Part shown: positions 9,476 to 20,131 of the stretch, piece by piece
Position numbering within the stretch: the stretch's first letter is position 1
Layout of the letters: the number at the start of each line of letters is the position of its first letter
From: Lingula anatina
Lineage: Eukaryota > Brachiopoda > Lingulata > Lingulida > Lingulidae
Direction of reading: 5' to 3'
DNA: 25,026 nt
NCBI RefSeq assembly: GCF_001039355.2
Contig: NW_019776143.1
Location: 79,083-104,108, forward strand
The notes under the pieces: model-generated
What the model saw: only the letters and a program-made list of their open reading frames with translations
Database searches by the model: none
Told to the model about the DNA's origin: nothing
Program-made: the position numbers and the translations under genes

Positions 9476-12400
9476 CCTTGCTATGTAGTCACAGTTGTGG
9501 GATCTTATTAATAAATAAGGTGCAAGTCGTCAGCGTCCGCACTCCACCACGGCGTCAAAGGGGTCCAAGTTAGTTTGAGCGTCCTTTAAAACTGGCACAT
9601 ATTCTGGACATAGGTCTTGGTATACCCATGGAGAACGTCAGCACAATGTGTTTCTCTCCTCAACTCCTCATTAAGCGCCGATAACATTCAACAAATATCG
9701 CAGTTTTTGTAAAAAGCTCTAAAGACGTGTTTCTGTTGCCAGCACGAGCTGTTGAACCTTTTGCGCCTGTCCTAGGTTCTACCCTATCGTTAAGTGGCTA
9801 CTAACAACCCACAGGTGTTGGATTCTACTTTGTTATTCTACTCTGCATCAATTTGGAGGAACTGTTTTGTTGATTCAAATAAAAAAGGAAGCTTAGGAGG
9901 AAAGAAAAATAAAAATTACATTAAAAATTGCGTCAAAAATTACAACAATCGCAGAAAGGTCCAACTATGACGGAGTGCTGTCATTCAAAACGCTTCAGTC
10001 ACGTTTTGATATTTTTAAGAGCAAAGGGAGTCAATAAACTGCATTTGTTCGTCAATACATCTATTTCCTAACAATACTGTATTATCTGCTGAGGGCTCTC
10101 GTACTCTACCTTATCCATCAATCTCTATTAAGTAATGACTAAATTCCTTTTTCCCAGACGTACATAATATCTGTCAATATCGTAAAGGGGTGTTTGTCGA
10201 GCCAGGCAACGCAGCCATGCTATCTCCGGGTTATTCGATTACAGAGGCCAATAGAGACAGTGAGGCATTAGGATTTTTCATATCATGATGTGCTCTTTAT
10301 TAGATTACCATTACTTTACTTTATTAAGCATGGGGAGTACAGGGACATCGGGTCGAATGCTCAGCTGCTGTGTTTGAGCCATACTAATATCCTCTGTATT
10401 TCCCTCTACGGCGTTCGTATTTCATTTATGCAAAAGTTCCAGACGAGTGAAGAAGAGAATGATTTGGGGATGATTATTACCTAACCTAGAAATATTAAAA
10501 GAAAGACTGAGCGATTTGTTTGTTGATAACTGGCTTGGCTTTGAAACACCCACTGTGCAGATGATATTTATCTACATGTATAGGGGCCTATAGTTTAGAT
10601 ACCCTCGTATCATACAAACTTGAGAACCAATAAAAACTAACGATGTGTCACCCCCCAAAAAAGCTTCATTAAATTAAATGTAAAAATAAAGTAAAAAAAG
10701 TGTCTAGCATGCCAAAGGATTAGTCTTTGACTACTGCAAATAAACAATGCGTTTGTTGTCTATTATCTATTTATTTTGGTGGGTTGTCCCTGCTACAGTG
10801 TCTCTCGCGACGTAAGGAGACGCTGTAATATTGGCGCCTTTGGTCTTAATATGTACGTTTTTACTAACTAATTTTTTGCCAATATGGCACGCTTCTTAAA
10901 TCTTAAAGGATAAAAGAGTTTTTAGAAATTTTTATCAATATCATTTTGGTCGTTTTTTATTTTTGAGAAAAACGTTCTCGTCATATGTCGGCGTGTCATT
11001 AAATATATACAAATGTTTTATATGACAGTAATCATCTCACATCAATCGATCTCCAATTAAAGCATTACGTGTACGATAGCGCTTTTTGATGTTACTTCAA
11101 CTAATTCTGCTTAAATGCACAATACAGTTATATCATACAGTGCTAATTAATCACAAAATCCAATTAAAACACCATTAGTTGGCGTCATTGATCTTTACGT
11201 AAGTGTTTGTACCGTCCCATCATCATAACTATCACTGAGTTTGTACTTGGTCTCAGTATCGTTTCCTAAGCTTATACATGTGTAGTCCCTGCATTTCCCG
11301 AAACTCTTTGTAGGCGTTTGATAATTGATTTTGTGAGGGATTGAATTTAGTGATAGTGTGGTCATGTCTTACACTGCTTGCCACAGGGATCTCCCATCTC
11401 TTGTATCTGCTTCTTTCACGCAGGCTGAAAGATTCCCTTGATAGTTACGGGAGTAAAATGAAAACTATTAAGATAGAGAAACGCGTCTAATCTTAGATAC
11501 CGGAGCTCCGCCGAAACAAGTGTCCAGGGACGTTCACATTTGTCGTTTCGTAAGTGGTGACCATGGCTATTTGATTTCACGCTTTCTACCTTCGTAGAAT
11601 ATTGATTTTTTAAAATTAATGATTTCGGTTAAAATGTTTTACGTGGTTACTTTACGTGGTGCAAATACGGTATACTGCGGCCCACAGGAGCCTGTACTTG
11701 CTTAATTCAGTAGGCCCCAAAAGTGCCAAAACGACTAGGATTTCGTGGATTTCGCATTTTGCAGGACCTCGCATAATTTATCAGAAAGCTATGTGTCTCT
11801 CTGAACTGGATAAACATTTGAAAAGAGTAAACGTCAAGAAAAGGAAGGGATTTTTTTTTTCAATCTCCTTGCCTGCACTACCGTCCCGGACGTTATTGGA
11901 CTTTGCTACTGTAATAAGATAACGATAGTCTTTTTATTTTTTAATAGTGGTGGCCACATTGAGCTGAAACCAACTGAATGTGGAGCGTGAGTATCATATT
12001 TTCTCACGCCTGGTCACACTGCATTGAAGGAAAGGAAGAAGAACTGGTGAGAGTGCCGTTTTTGTAAGTGGTTAAAACATCATCACCATCCCATTTAGAG
12101 TTATTGTCCTGGGGAGGCCAGGGGGGATGGTCAGAGGGTGGATTGTCCTAGAAACGGACAAAGGTAATATACCGGTCAGGACTACAGTTTTCAGATACAT
12201 GTATATGAGAAACTAAACAAAGACTTATTATTAATTTGCTTGACTATTTTATTGACAACTGAAAATCTTTTTTTAAAATGTTAAAATACCATTGATAAAT
12301 GGCAGTGGCACATTAAAAAAATTAAGCCCGCTTCAAATCGACGGATTAAGAGATAGATTTTTAATTGTCTTTCGATATTTTTTACTGGGAGACTACACAA

Positions 12401-12691
12401 TGAATCAGTCGAGTTTTCTATGCACATCGTAAATGATGCTTGTTACAGTAGCCCCCATGGACACTGCTAAATACTCGTTTGTAACGCATTCAACATAATT
12501 GAGTTTTTTTGAATCCCGAATATTTCCATATAGAAAGAAATGCAATAAAATGAATTCAATTCATAGACGTTTTTCAAATGTCAGCCATAAGGTACAGATG
12601 TATGGGTTAGTTCACGTGTGCTTAATGTTGATGAAATACGTGTAATGCTTTGAATAGACGTTAGCTACTGTGTAATTCAACAGGATATAAA
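9476..12691. other. Intergenic between gene A start and gene B end; no gene recognised
   Basis: No exon, RNA gene or transposon end is evident. Short frames (for example 11656-11922) have no domain. A nested hairpin occurs at 11954-12009: CCACATT with AATGTGG, then GCGTGAG (11985-11991) with CTCACGC (12003-12009). An AATAAA on the minus strand at about 12253-12248 could be the poly(A) signal of gene B, giving a 3' UTR of about 440 bases; no closer canonical signal is seen. Confidence 0.5.
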
Positions 12692-12912
12692 TTAGTTGGT
12701 TCTTATCGTTCTCTCGATCCACTTCTTAAATTTCGCCACGTCAGTGTAGATTCCAGGTCCGTTGCCGCATCTTAGCTGTCTTGTCTCTTGCTCTTCTCTA
12801 ACATTTTCCTCGTCTGCAATTATTTCCTTCAGTGGCATTACGAAAGCTGGCGGCAGTTGAGACTGAACACTGTATAGACGGTCAGGACCATTTAGACCAA
12901 GAGATGTTACTC
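12692..12912 (-). CDS. Gene B exon 7: C-terminus with long loop insertion
   Basis: 221 bases including TAA (12694-12692), entered in phase 1. It encodes GVTSLG, then about 42 residues with a charged Glu/Lys-rich part, then RCGNGPGIYTDV and KKWIERTI. The last part is the usual C-terminal helix of trypsins. The insertion sits in the loop lining the S1 and S3 subsites. Confidence 0.91.
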
Positions 12913-13500
12913 CTACAAGTACAATAATTTTTGATATGAAATGAATTTTGTGAAAGATTGCCACACTTGTTTTAACTATAAAAGTGTTTTTCTAATGCGG
13001 AGATGTGATGAAGCATCTCACCGAATTAACATAAATAAACGAATGAGAATTATCATACGAACAAACTCTTCATTGGAATTTTAGGATAAAGAGAGAGGGG
13101 GGGGGAACGGTTGGTAAAAATCTTCATTGGATACCAAATGAATTGTAAGGTAAAAGAAAGATAAGTTGATGAATGGTAAAAACCAAAGAAAGTAATTGCG
13201 TTAGGTGTGGCAAGTCGAATGTGATAGTTTTACTCAATGGATGCAGTAGTTACATCCACTGTATGCACAGGAATGCCTTCACTGCGGTTCTCAAAATGGG
13301 CAGATCAATTGTTCGTCAAACTATGAGCAAAAATAGAAATAAATTAAAATTAAAATGACAGGAATTGAACGAGCGTAAATGCACCGGGCTTGCAACCTCG
13401 TGAATACCTACCATACAATATCCACCTGTTCTTATAACGACATGCAAGAGGACCGCCGCTGTCGGCCTGAAATAATAATATGACTTATTCCAAGCCTGTG

Positions 13501-13535
<35 letters not shown>

Positions 13536-13765
13536 NNNNNNNNNNNNNNNNNNNNNNNNNNNNNNNNNNNNNNNNNNNNNNNNNNNNNNNNNNNNNNNNN
13601 NNNNNNNNNNNNNNNNNNNNNNNNNNNNNNNNNNNNNNNNNNNNNNNNNNNNNNTTGCAACCTCGTGAATACCTACCATACAATATCCACCTGTTCTTAT
13701 AACGACATGCAAGAGGACCGCCGCTGTCGGCCTGAAATAATAATATGACTTATTCCAAGCCTGTG

Positions 13766-13804
<39 letters not shown>

Positions 13805-16800
13805 GCACAAACCTGGAACAATTTTTAAAGAAGACGATTCGAAAAGCTTCAACATGAATTGCTCTGATATTTTGATACTCACTTCAGAATTTCAATAAAT
13901 AACAATTCACAGGGTACAAGTATATAACTGAGTGAAAATAAATAATGTATGAAGAATAAAGCCTCACGGAACAGGCGTCAGGCACAGGCGGGTCTCCAGT
14001 CTCTCCAGCACAGAACATGTTCTTGGTCAATTTCACACCCCTCTCACCGTAGATACGCGAGCACTTTTTGTCGCTCAATGCAGGGAGTTGAGCTTGGTTC
14101 AGATTTCCATTATATGGGCCTAGAATATAGGATTTTCGATTATTATCTCTCAGTTTCCCCACTACTATCTTATCTTATTATTTCATGTTCATGAAGGTGC
14201 AAGCCACAAAGACCGTGTCCTACACCTGAAGAACCCATTCCTAGTCTATTTATCACCATTATGATTTCATCAATTTTCAGTCGTTTTGTCTTGATAATAA
14301 CATGTTCTTCCATTTTCTTTTCTTTTCTTTTTTTCTTCCATTTTCGTGAATCTAGCTGATTTATAATTAAATACTTTAAAATTTAGGATAAGATTCAACC
14401 CATCCCCACTTGATGGCCATTCTGTTCAGAGTTTTCGATTTTTTCCTTCCTACTTACCGTTTTCGGTGTCTCCCCATCCAGTGATATAGCACAGCTCTCT
14501 GCCTCTACGCCCTGGCGGTAATTTCCCGAGACATATTGGCTGCACGAAATCCGTCATGTCGGCCGATTCGTTGAGCTTTAACAACGCAATGTCTGCATCG
14601 TACCTCACAGTTCTGTTGTACTTGGGATAGACCAGTAATTTCTGAACTTGGAACGTTTGTTCTGTTGATTCTTGCATGTTTTTGTTATATTTTCCAAGCT
14701 GCACATACCACCTTCTTTCGTCTCTGAAGTTTATATCTACCCCGCTGAAAGGCAATGAAAATAAAATTTATTGGTGTATTCAAAACTCTGATCGATTAAC
14801 TTTTACCCTATGAAACTGTTTATGTTGTTTATTTTAGATAAATGTCATTCCTTTCTTTTAAAGATGCATAGACAGAGTAGACATGTCAAAATATCGCTAT
14901 AAAACCCGACCAAATGGCAACATATAGTTTCGAATTGTATAACTTTAAGAGATACTGTAGAGTTTCAATACATTATTTTCTAAAAACTCATAATCCCCCA
15001 ATCTTTATAAGGAAGTCAAATTACGACCAGAAATTTTAAGATGCTTTTTTTTGCTAACAGAGTCATTAATTTGGGTTATTTTATTTTATTTATTTATTTA
15101 TTTATTTATTTACGTTTTTTCGCATGAGGATTTTATTTATGTTGTGTAACTTGTGTTTATTCATGTTGTCTAAGAAACTGGTAGTAGAAATTTGCTTGCG
15201 TTATGATTACAGGGAATGTACACAGCTGTACCCCCCTTCTGGTACTTTGTAAAGTAAAAATGGTTTCAAAACAATTAACAAAAGATGAAGTAATTAATTA
15301 GTAAAAAATGAAAATGCCATTTCAAAAAGATTATAAAAACGAGACAAACATAACTGTTATGTTTTAAGGCTTGTGAAAATACCTTAAAACTTGGGCGAAT
15401 ATAACAATTTCGTCCAAGATGGACTGCCCAGCGTGTAACTTCCTGCCAAGTACATCTTTTTTTGTATCGAGGGTTATAAATTCAAAGCTTTCACCATGAA
15501 CAATAGTTTATTAAGTCCATCGACTGTGATAAATGGTAAAGACACATGCCCTAGTGTTTAAACGAATCGACACTTAATCACGAATTCATGAAAAATGGGG
15601 TAGCAACTGCGAGAAGCCTAAAGGAATCGATTATCATTTCTTATGATATTTCTATCTGAATAAATACCCCCCACTAATTTCGTTATGGTTTGTGACATAC
15701 CTCTTATATGAGATAACATTTCTACATGCACCCTTGTGTGAAATCTAAGTACACAAAAACGAGTGAGCGCCCCCATTCCAATTTCAATTTCAGAGGCCCT
15801 TTTTTTGATGAAGTGAAAAAGAAATATCGATTTTGAGCTGTTATAGGCGGTCATTAATCAAAAGCTAATTTAAAATGCCAGATACTCACTTAAAGCCTAG
15901 ATTATATTTACCACGGGGGCCGCACGATGAAACCGTTTGCCATTTTCCGTACGATTTTTTGACAAGGTAAATGGCTATGGACAACGGCAAGTACGTTTAC
16001 ATAACGTGCAGGTACCGTGCCATTTCTAAGCCATAGACATGACCTTAACGTCACGTGAGGAAAATCGGTTTTTCGGTTAAAGGTGATCGTCTGGAGCCCT
16101 TTCAGTCTCCTTGCATTACGGACATCGTATGGCAAATGTAATCTAGGCTTAAGTTTCATTAATTATCTTTATACTTAGTATTTTTTGGCTTTCGTTTGCT
16201 ACTGGTTGTGTAATTGTGGGTCTGCACGTGTATGTATTTGTGTGTGCACTTGGGTCTGTGTATCGGTGTGAGTAGGGGAAAGAGGTTTGCAAGATTCTGA
16301 GAAATCACGTAGCGTCCCGGCTTACGGTAGATCATCAAAGCAGTGAGCTGCTGTAACAATCCAGTCCTTGTTTACTAGGGTTCCACCACACAACGCCACC
16401 GAAGAAGTCAGCACTGGCCGCGTGGGGTCCAGAGATAAACGAAACCGGAGCAGAGCCTGGAGATCGCAAAAATATAAAAAATGGTAGAAAACAAAAGATT
16501 CCTTTCATATTGCCATATAAAGTTGGAGAGAATCGACATCGTGTTATTTCTATCTATTAATTAGTAGGTTTGATATCTTTAGTTGCTAAAAGTTTTCATT
16601 CACATAGGATAAAATTTAACTGAAGAAAATTTAAATGACTGATAAACAGTATAAAAATATAACAACAAAAACTAAAACCACTGTTTTTTTTCATAGTTTC
16701 ATAGTGATTCATAGGTTTTCAAGCGTATGACACACAAAAAATTATCAAAAATGATAAAGATTCATTAATTTTATCTGGTCGGCAACAAAGGAAAGGAAGT

Positions 16801-17846
16801 GTCCTTTAATTGTTTTTTTTCTTCGCACGTTTTTAATGAAGCGTTGACATGAAGATATGCCAAGTTACTGATATTTCACTTTGGTGCAATTCTTAGACAT
16901 TGATGATCAATGGTCTCGCAAACGAAAACAATAAACAGTGCCTCTAAAAACTTAGAATCTGATCCCCCCCCCTCTCAGTATCATTTCAACCGCCCCACGT
17001 ATCGCACCTGCCAAGGCCAGCTGCCTCTCCTGGCGTTAGTCCCCATAACGATGCGGAGACTTGGTGCTTCTTCATCTTCGGCATCCCGTAATAAAGGTGA
17101 AATGATAGGGTTGCCACATTTGTATTTGGGCTTGTCGTCTGGCTTAACTGAAAATAAAAGTTCAGAGTTTTCGGATTTTATTATTAATAGCTAAATTTTG
17201 TAAATAGAATGGAATGCTGTTACAAAATTAGAACATTTTCTGGATTTACAGTGTGCTGTGTAAAGAAAGAAAAATTGTTTACAATCCTATCCATCCTTGC
17301 CCAGCCACCCCTCACAGTAAAACCAAAGTTTTTAATAGTTATTAATTAGATGCGCTAACAGCGTTGTTAAAAAATCTTTAAACATAATTATTTTTAGACC
17401 AATGAAATTCAATCAGGAACAGTTTTGAGACATCAATCTATCAGTCACGAGTTCTATTATTGGCATATGGAAATCAGTGCATACAAATGTATCAGTGACA
17501 GCCTGTTTTGCTCACATTCCGCCCATGATAATGTTTGATAGTACTTAGCTTCCAGATAAGGAGTTATTTGCTTTGCCTGCCAAATATCGCAGGGAAATCC
17601 CTAATTTCACTTTCAATTATTTCAATACGCACACGTCATCATTATCGACTTGTAAGGAATTTCATTATGAAATTTAAAGGTATTGTCTAGCGATGATTTG
17701 TGAGAAAGAGGAGACTGCCTATTTTTCGCTTTGGAGGGAAAATCCCGGATAAGATAGCTATAAACGATGAACTGACCAGATGTGAATTGGCATTATTCAA
17801 GTGTCAATACGATTATATTAAAAGGGATTTCCATGTATATTAAAAT

Positions 17847-17887
<41 letters not shown>

Positions 17888-19030
17888 TTATTCTTACGTA
17901 CTCCAACCGGAAATAAAAAGTAATTATGATGCAAATTATACCAAACAGTTTTCTTAGCCTAGAAAGGACACGTGCTCCTTTCTTTAGGCAAAAGCAAGAG
18001 ACCAAAGAAAAATTTTTTTTACAGATTATCAGATTAAGAATTGAATGTTTCCTGATATAAGTACTATGCTGCTGACAGAAAAGTAAACAATATCAGTATA
18101 ATGCTAAATAATTTACGATCACTGAAGTGTTTTATGCATTTATGACATTTTTAAGATTTATAAGTGATGTTTATTATGCATGTACCAAGAGAACATATTT
18201 GTGAAACGTGTAACAGTGACAGAAATAAAATATAATAAAAGTGACAGAAAATTATATACAATCCTCCATGGAAGTATTTTTCCCTCAGCAAAAAATCATT
18301 TCCTGTCTAAAACGAATTTAGCCACACCCTGTCAGTGCTCACTAAGCTCAGTGTATCAGAGTGAAGTCAAAGTCATCGCTGAAAGAGAAAACTCTTTTTT
18401 CGCTGGGTTTTGAAGGAAAATTACTCTGTAATAGACAAATCCTTATTGATATGATTTTGTGATAAACTGTTCTCATCCTGTTGCGATTTTTGGTAATTAT
18501 TTTTGGTATCATTTTTGGAAATTACACCATTTTGCCGAGATTTCCTAAATAATTCATGTCATCATTCTTGCACGGTACATCTTCAGAAAGTGTTCTATAC
18601 AAATGCTCTTAAAGTAGACAGCATCTACGACGACTTTACCTACTTCTTTCTGTTCCCAGTTCACAAACCTTTTTTTAAATCGTCAAGATTTAAAATAAAC
18701 AACGATTGCCATGTATATTTCATTTTTCTGATCTTATTCCTTAATAAGTATAACCATCCAATTCAAGAAAATCTTTCCGGTATCTTAACCCTTGTTCAAT
18801 AGGTAAACAGTTATCTACATTACTATAATAATTTCCTGGGGTGAAATTGATACAGAGGGGAGGAGGGATCGTAAATTACAAGTTAAGATTTGATCTTATT
18901 ACGCAAATGGACACACAGGTGGATTATCCAGTTTAATTCTGGTACGTCATTAACGTCTGTATCTACAGCAACCCTTACCTGTTGAAATGCACGCTGCAAG
19001 CAACAACGTCGCGGCGAGAGTAGGCGACAT
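12692..19030 (-). CDS. Gene B: complete secreted trypsin-like serine protease with remodelled pocket
   Basis: Seven exons: 19030-18979, 17147-17008, 16456-16326, 14744-14458, 14119-13968, 13731-13677 (or its duplicate 13466-13412) and 12912-12692. Phases are 1, 0, 2, 1, 0, 1 and all junctions are GT-AG; the sum is 1038 bases, 345 residues plus TAA. Residues 1-17 are the signal peptide. Cys28 and an acidic stretch (DAEDEE) precede activation at Arg49|Ile50 (IVMG rather than IVGG). The triad is His102 (TAAHC), Asp159 (ADIALL) and Ser257 (ADSGGP). Asp251 aligns with position 189, so cleavage after Lys or Arg is expected. The paired cysteines of S1 proteases are present. Oddities: Ala255 at the usual Gly193, Leu277 at the usual Trp215, and about 40 extra residues between positions 216 and 220. 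It is probably an active extracellular protease with altered subsite selectivity. Confidence 0.92.
13412..13466 (-). CDS. Duplicate of gene B exon 6, probable assembly artefact
   Basis: Same 55 bases, splice sites and flanking intron as 13677-13731. The identity spans 13390-13535 and 13655-13800, up to the N gap, and both copies run into a GA repeat. Most likely the two contig ends overlap and were joined with an artificial gap instead of being merged. A true tandem exon duplication cannot be excluded. Confidence 0.85.
13536..13654. other. Assembly gap (119 N)
   Basis: Unknown bases. The size is probably an estimate and could be zero or negative, given the identical flanks. Confidence 0.99.
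13677..13731 (-). CDS. Gene B exon 6: catalytic Ser exon (copy next to exon 5)
   Basis: 55 bases, phase 0 to 1, acceptor ATTTCAG and donor GTAGGT. It encodes ADSGGPLACRYKNRWILY, with Ser257 and the Cys201 equivalent. An identical copy lies at 13412-13466 across a sequence gap; using both would shift the frame, because each is 55 bases. Confidence 0.9.
13767..13802. repeat. (GA)n microsatellite in gene B intron 5
   Basis: About 34 bases of GA. The same run is at 13502-13535 where the left contig stops. Frames reading SLSLSL or ERERER across it are not genes. Confidence 0.96.
13968..14119 (-). CDS. Gene B exon 5: Cys168-Cys182 region to Cys191
   Basis: 152 bases, phase 1 to 0. It encodes residues 204-254, including KKCSRIY, KNMFCAGE and PDACS. 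Asp251 is the residue at the base of the S1 pocket (position 189). Acceptor TTCTAG, donor GTGAGG. It stops three residues before the catalytic Ser. Confidence 0.91.
14458..14744 (-). CDS. Gene B exon 4: catalytic Asp exon
   Basis: 287 bases, phase 2 to 1. It encodes residues 108-203: LGKY, the Asp159 motif DADIALLKL, QPICLG and ELCYITGWG. Two N-glycosylation sequons (NRT, NES) flank the Asp. Acceptor TTTCAG, donor GTAAGT. Confidence 0.93.
15077..15112. repeat. (TTTA)n microsatellite in gene B intron 3
   Basis: A TTTTA run grading into TTTA units over about 36 bases. Confidence 0.93.
15890..16152. mobile_element. 255-bp inverted-repeat element flanked by TTAA
   Basis: The ends read GCCTAGATTATATTTACCA (left) and, inverted, GCCTAGATTACATTTGCCA (right). 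Each is directly bordered by TTAA (15890-15893 and 16149-16152), with one extra A on the left. TTAA is the target duplication of piggyBac-type elements, although the usual CCC terminus is absent. The interior is richer in CpG than the surrounding intron and has no transposase; a minus-strand frame covering nearly the whole element (16159-15908) shows no domain. Confidence 0.72.
16326..16456 (-). CDS. Gene B exon 3: catalytic His exon
   Basis: 131 bases, phase 0 to 2. It encodes residues 65-107 with LCGGTLVN and IVTAAHC (His102). Acceptor CTCCAG, donor GTAAGC. It is longer than the His exon of gene A by eight residues, between the start of the exon and the Cys42 strand. Confidence 0.91.
17008..17147 (-). 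CDS. Gene B exon 2: propeptide and activation site
   Basis: 140 bases, phase 1 to 0. It encodes a Lys/Asp-rich start, Cys28-Gly, an acidic stretch, SLR|IVMG and SWPWQ. Acceptor TTTCAG, donor GTGCGA. A plus-strand frame at 16910-17194 is its shadow. Confidence 0.9.
17851..17885. repeat. (CA)n microsatellite in gene B intron 1
   Basis: About 34 bases of AC repeat within the 1.8-kb first intron (17148-18978). The rest of that intron holds nothing I recognise; open frames at 18180-18413 and 18503-18802 have no domain. Confidence 0.97.
18979..19030 (-). CDS. Gene B exon 1: signal peptide
   Basis: ATG at 19030-19028 opens MSPTLAATLLLAACIST, a short Leu/Ala-rich leader. Donor G|GTAAGG (phase 1). 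Joining to exon 2 gives Val18. The join across the 1.8-kb intron is inferred from phase match and domain logic. Confidence 0.82.
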
Positions 19031-19102
19031 CTGGTGAGTGGATGGTATCTTGACAGACCGTCAGCCACCCGTCTAATCTGTCTGCTTGTACAGAGGTACG
19101 AG

Positions 19103-19128
19103 TTATATGGTCGAAGATAAGGTCCAAT
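19103..19128 (-). promoter_or_regulatory. Candidate core promoter of gene B
   Basis: Reading toward gene B there is a CCAAT-type box (ATTGG, 19128-19124), a GATA-factor site (CTTATCT, 19121-19115) and a TATA-like CATATAA (19109-19103) about 73 bases before the ATG. A start site about 30 bases past the TATA would give a 5' UTR near 45 bases. GATA sites are common in gut-expressed genes of animals. The assignment rests on spacing only. Confidence 0.4.
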
Positions 19129-19956
19129 CAGTGTGACATCGGAGCCTCCCCGGCAACGCGGGCACATGGCAGCCGAAACTGCCGACGTGTCAGTAGCAAG
19201 TCGCGTTGGAGATAATTAAAGATTTCGGAGAGACAACACCTTTGCGCACGAGGTGAAGGTTGACTCCTAGTTACACTGCTTTTGTTTCTGAACGACGAGA
19301 GATAGGCCAAACATTACGTGGCAGATGGGTTACATGTTTATTTCGTGATGTCTGCTATAGTTGTGGTTTATAGGTGTGTGTCACCTATGTGCTGCAGGTG
19401 TGTTGTCACACGTGTCCAGCCCAACTTCTGGGACATATATTGATAACATTTTTCATAATAATATCAAGCACATCGAGGATGTATATAGGCAGGATAGGCT
19501 AGGAGTGACATATAGAAAAGATTTCAAATATTTCAAAGAAAAAAAGATGAAAGTGGAAAAAGTGTGTGTGTGTGTGTGGGGGGGTATGCTATGATTCTAA
19601 AATCGTTTTAGATATATAGAAAATTCAACCCCAAATAATCTAGCATTCAATTTCAAAGATCAAGTTAATTGTCTGATTTTAAAATACTGCCGTACATGTA
19701 GGCAAACGCTTTAGGTAAAACAAAGAACAGCAGATGAAATACCTGCACCGATAGATACAATGGTAAATATTCCACAGCCTAAGCACGCTATAAGGCGAAT
19801 CTAGCGGGGTGGGGGTGGTCACGTGTCTCCCACCCCTTATACCTCCTATAAAAGTGAAGATAATCTTGAATGTACCAGTAGGCTTAATATTGAACTATGC
19901 AGGGGAAAATTTTTCTACCCCAACCTTTACCCACACTTTACCTTCTCCCCCAAAAA

Positions 19957-20131
19957 TTAGGCCGCATTCAGAGCAGTGGATTAACTAGTCCGAGGGTCAA
20001 ATATGGTCGATCCACAGGGTATCTATTCAGTGTCTATTAGCAGATCAGACGACAAGCTTAATTTTAGTGGGTCGCCATATTTGACCCTCGGACTACTGGG
20101 TATTTAGTCCACTGTTCTGATTGCGACCTTA
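19957..20131. mobile_element. 169-bp MITE, PIF/Harbinger-like, with TTA duplication
   Basis: The element proper is 19960-20128, from GGCCGCATTCAGAGCAGTGG to an inverted counterpart GGTCGCAATCAGAACAGTGG. Further in, TAGTCCGAGGGTCAAATATG is matched perfectly by its inverted copy. Arms total roughly 50-60 bases with one indel. TTA flanks both ends (19957-19959 and 20129-20131). A three-base TTA/TAA duplication with GG-starting termini is typical of PIF/Harbinger MITEs. There is no coding capacity. Confidence 0.85.

Larger units (their letters stand above)
13390..13800. repeat. Direct 146-bp repeats flanking an assembly gap
   Basis: 13390-13535 and 13655-13800 are identical as read, offset by 265 bases, with 119 N (13536-13654) between them. 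Both end in a GA microsatellite, which is what probably defeated the assembler. Confidence 0.93.

Noticed and set aside
11656-11922. Plus-strand 88-codon frame in the intergenic region
   Set aside because: No domain, signal peptide or splice context; its length is within chance for this base composition.
13316-13882. SLSLSL and ERERER frames around the gap
   Set aside because: They are produced by GA microsatellites and N bases.
15908-16159. Minus-strand 83-codon frame
   Set aside because: It lies almost entirely within the inverted-repeat element in gene B intron 3 and shows no domain or codon pattern.
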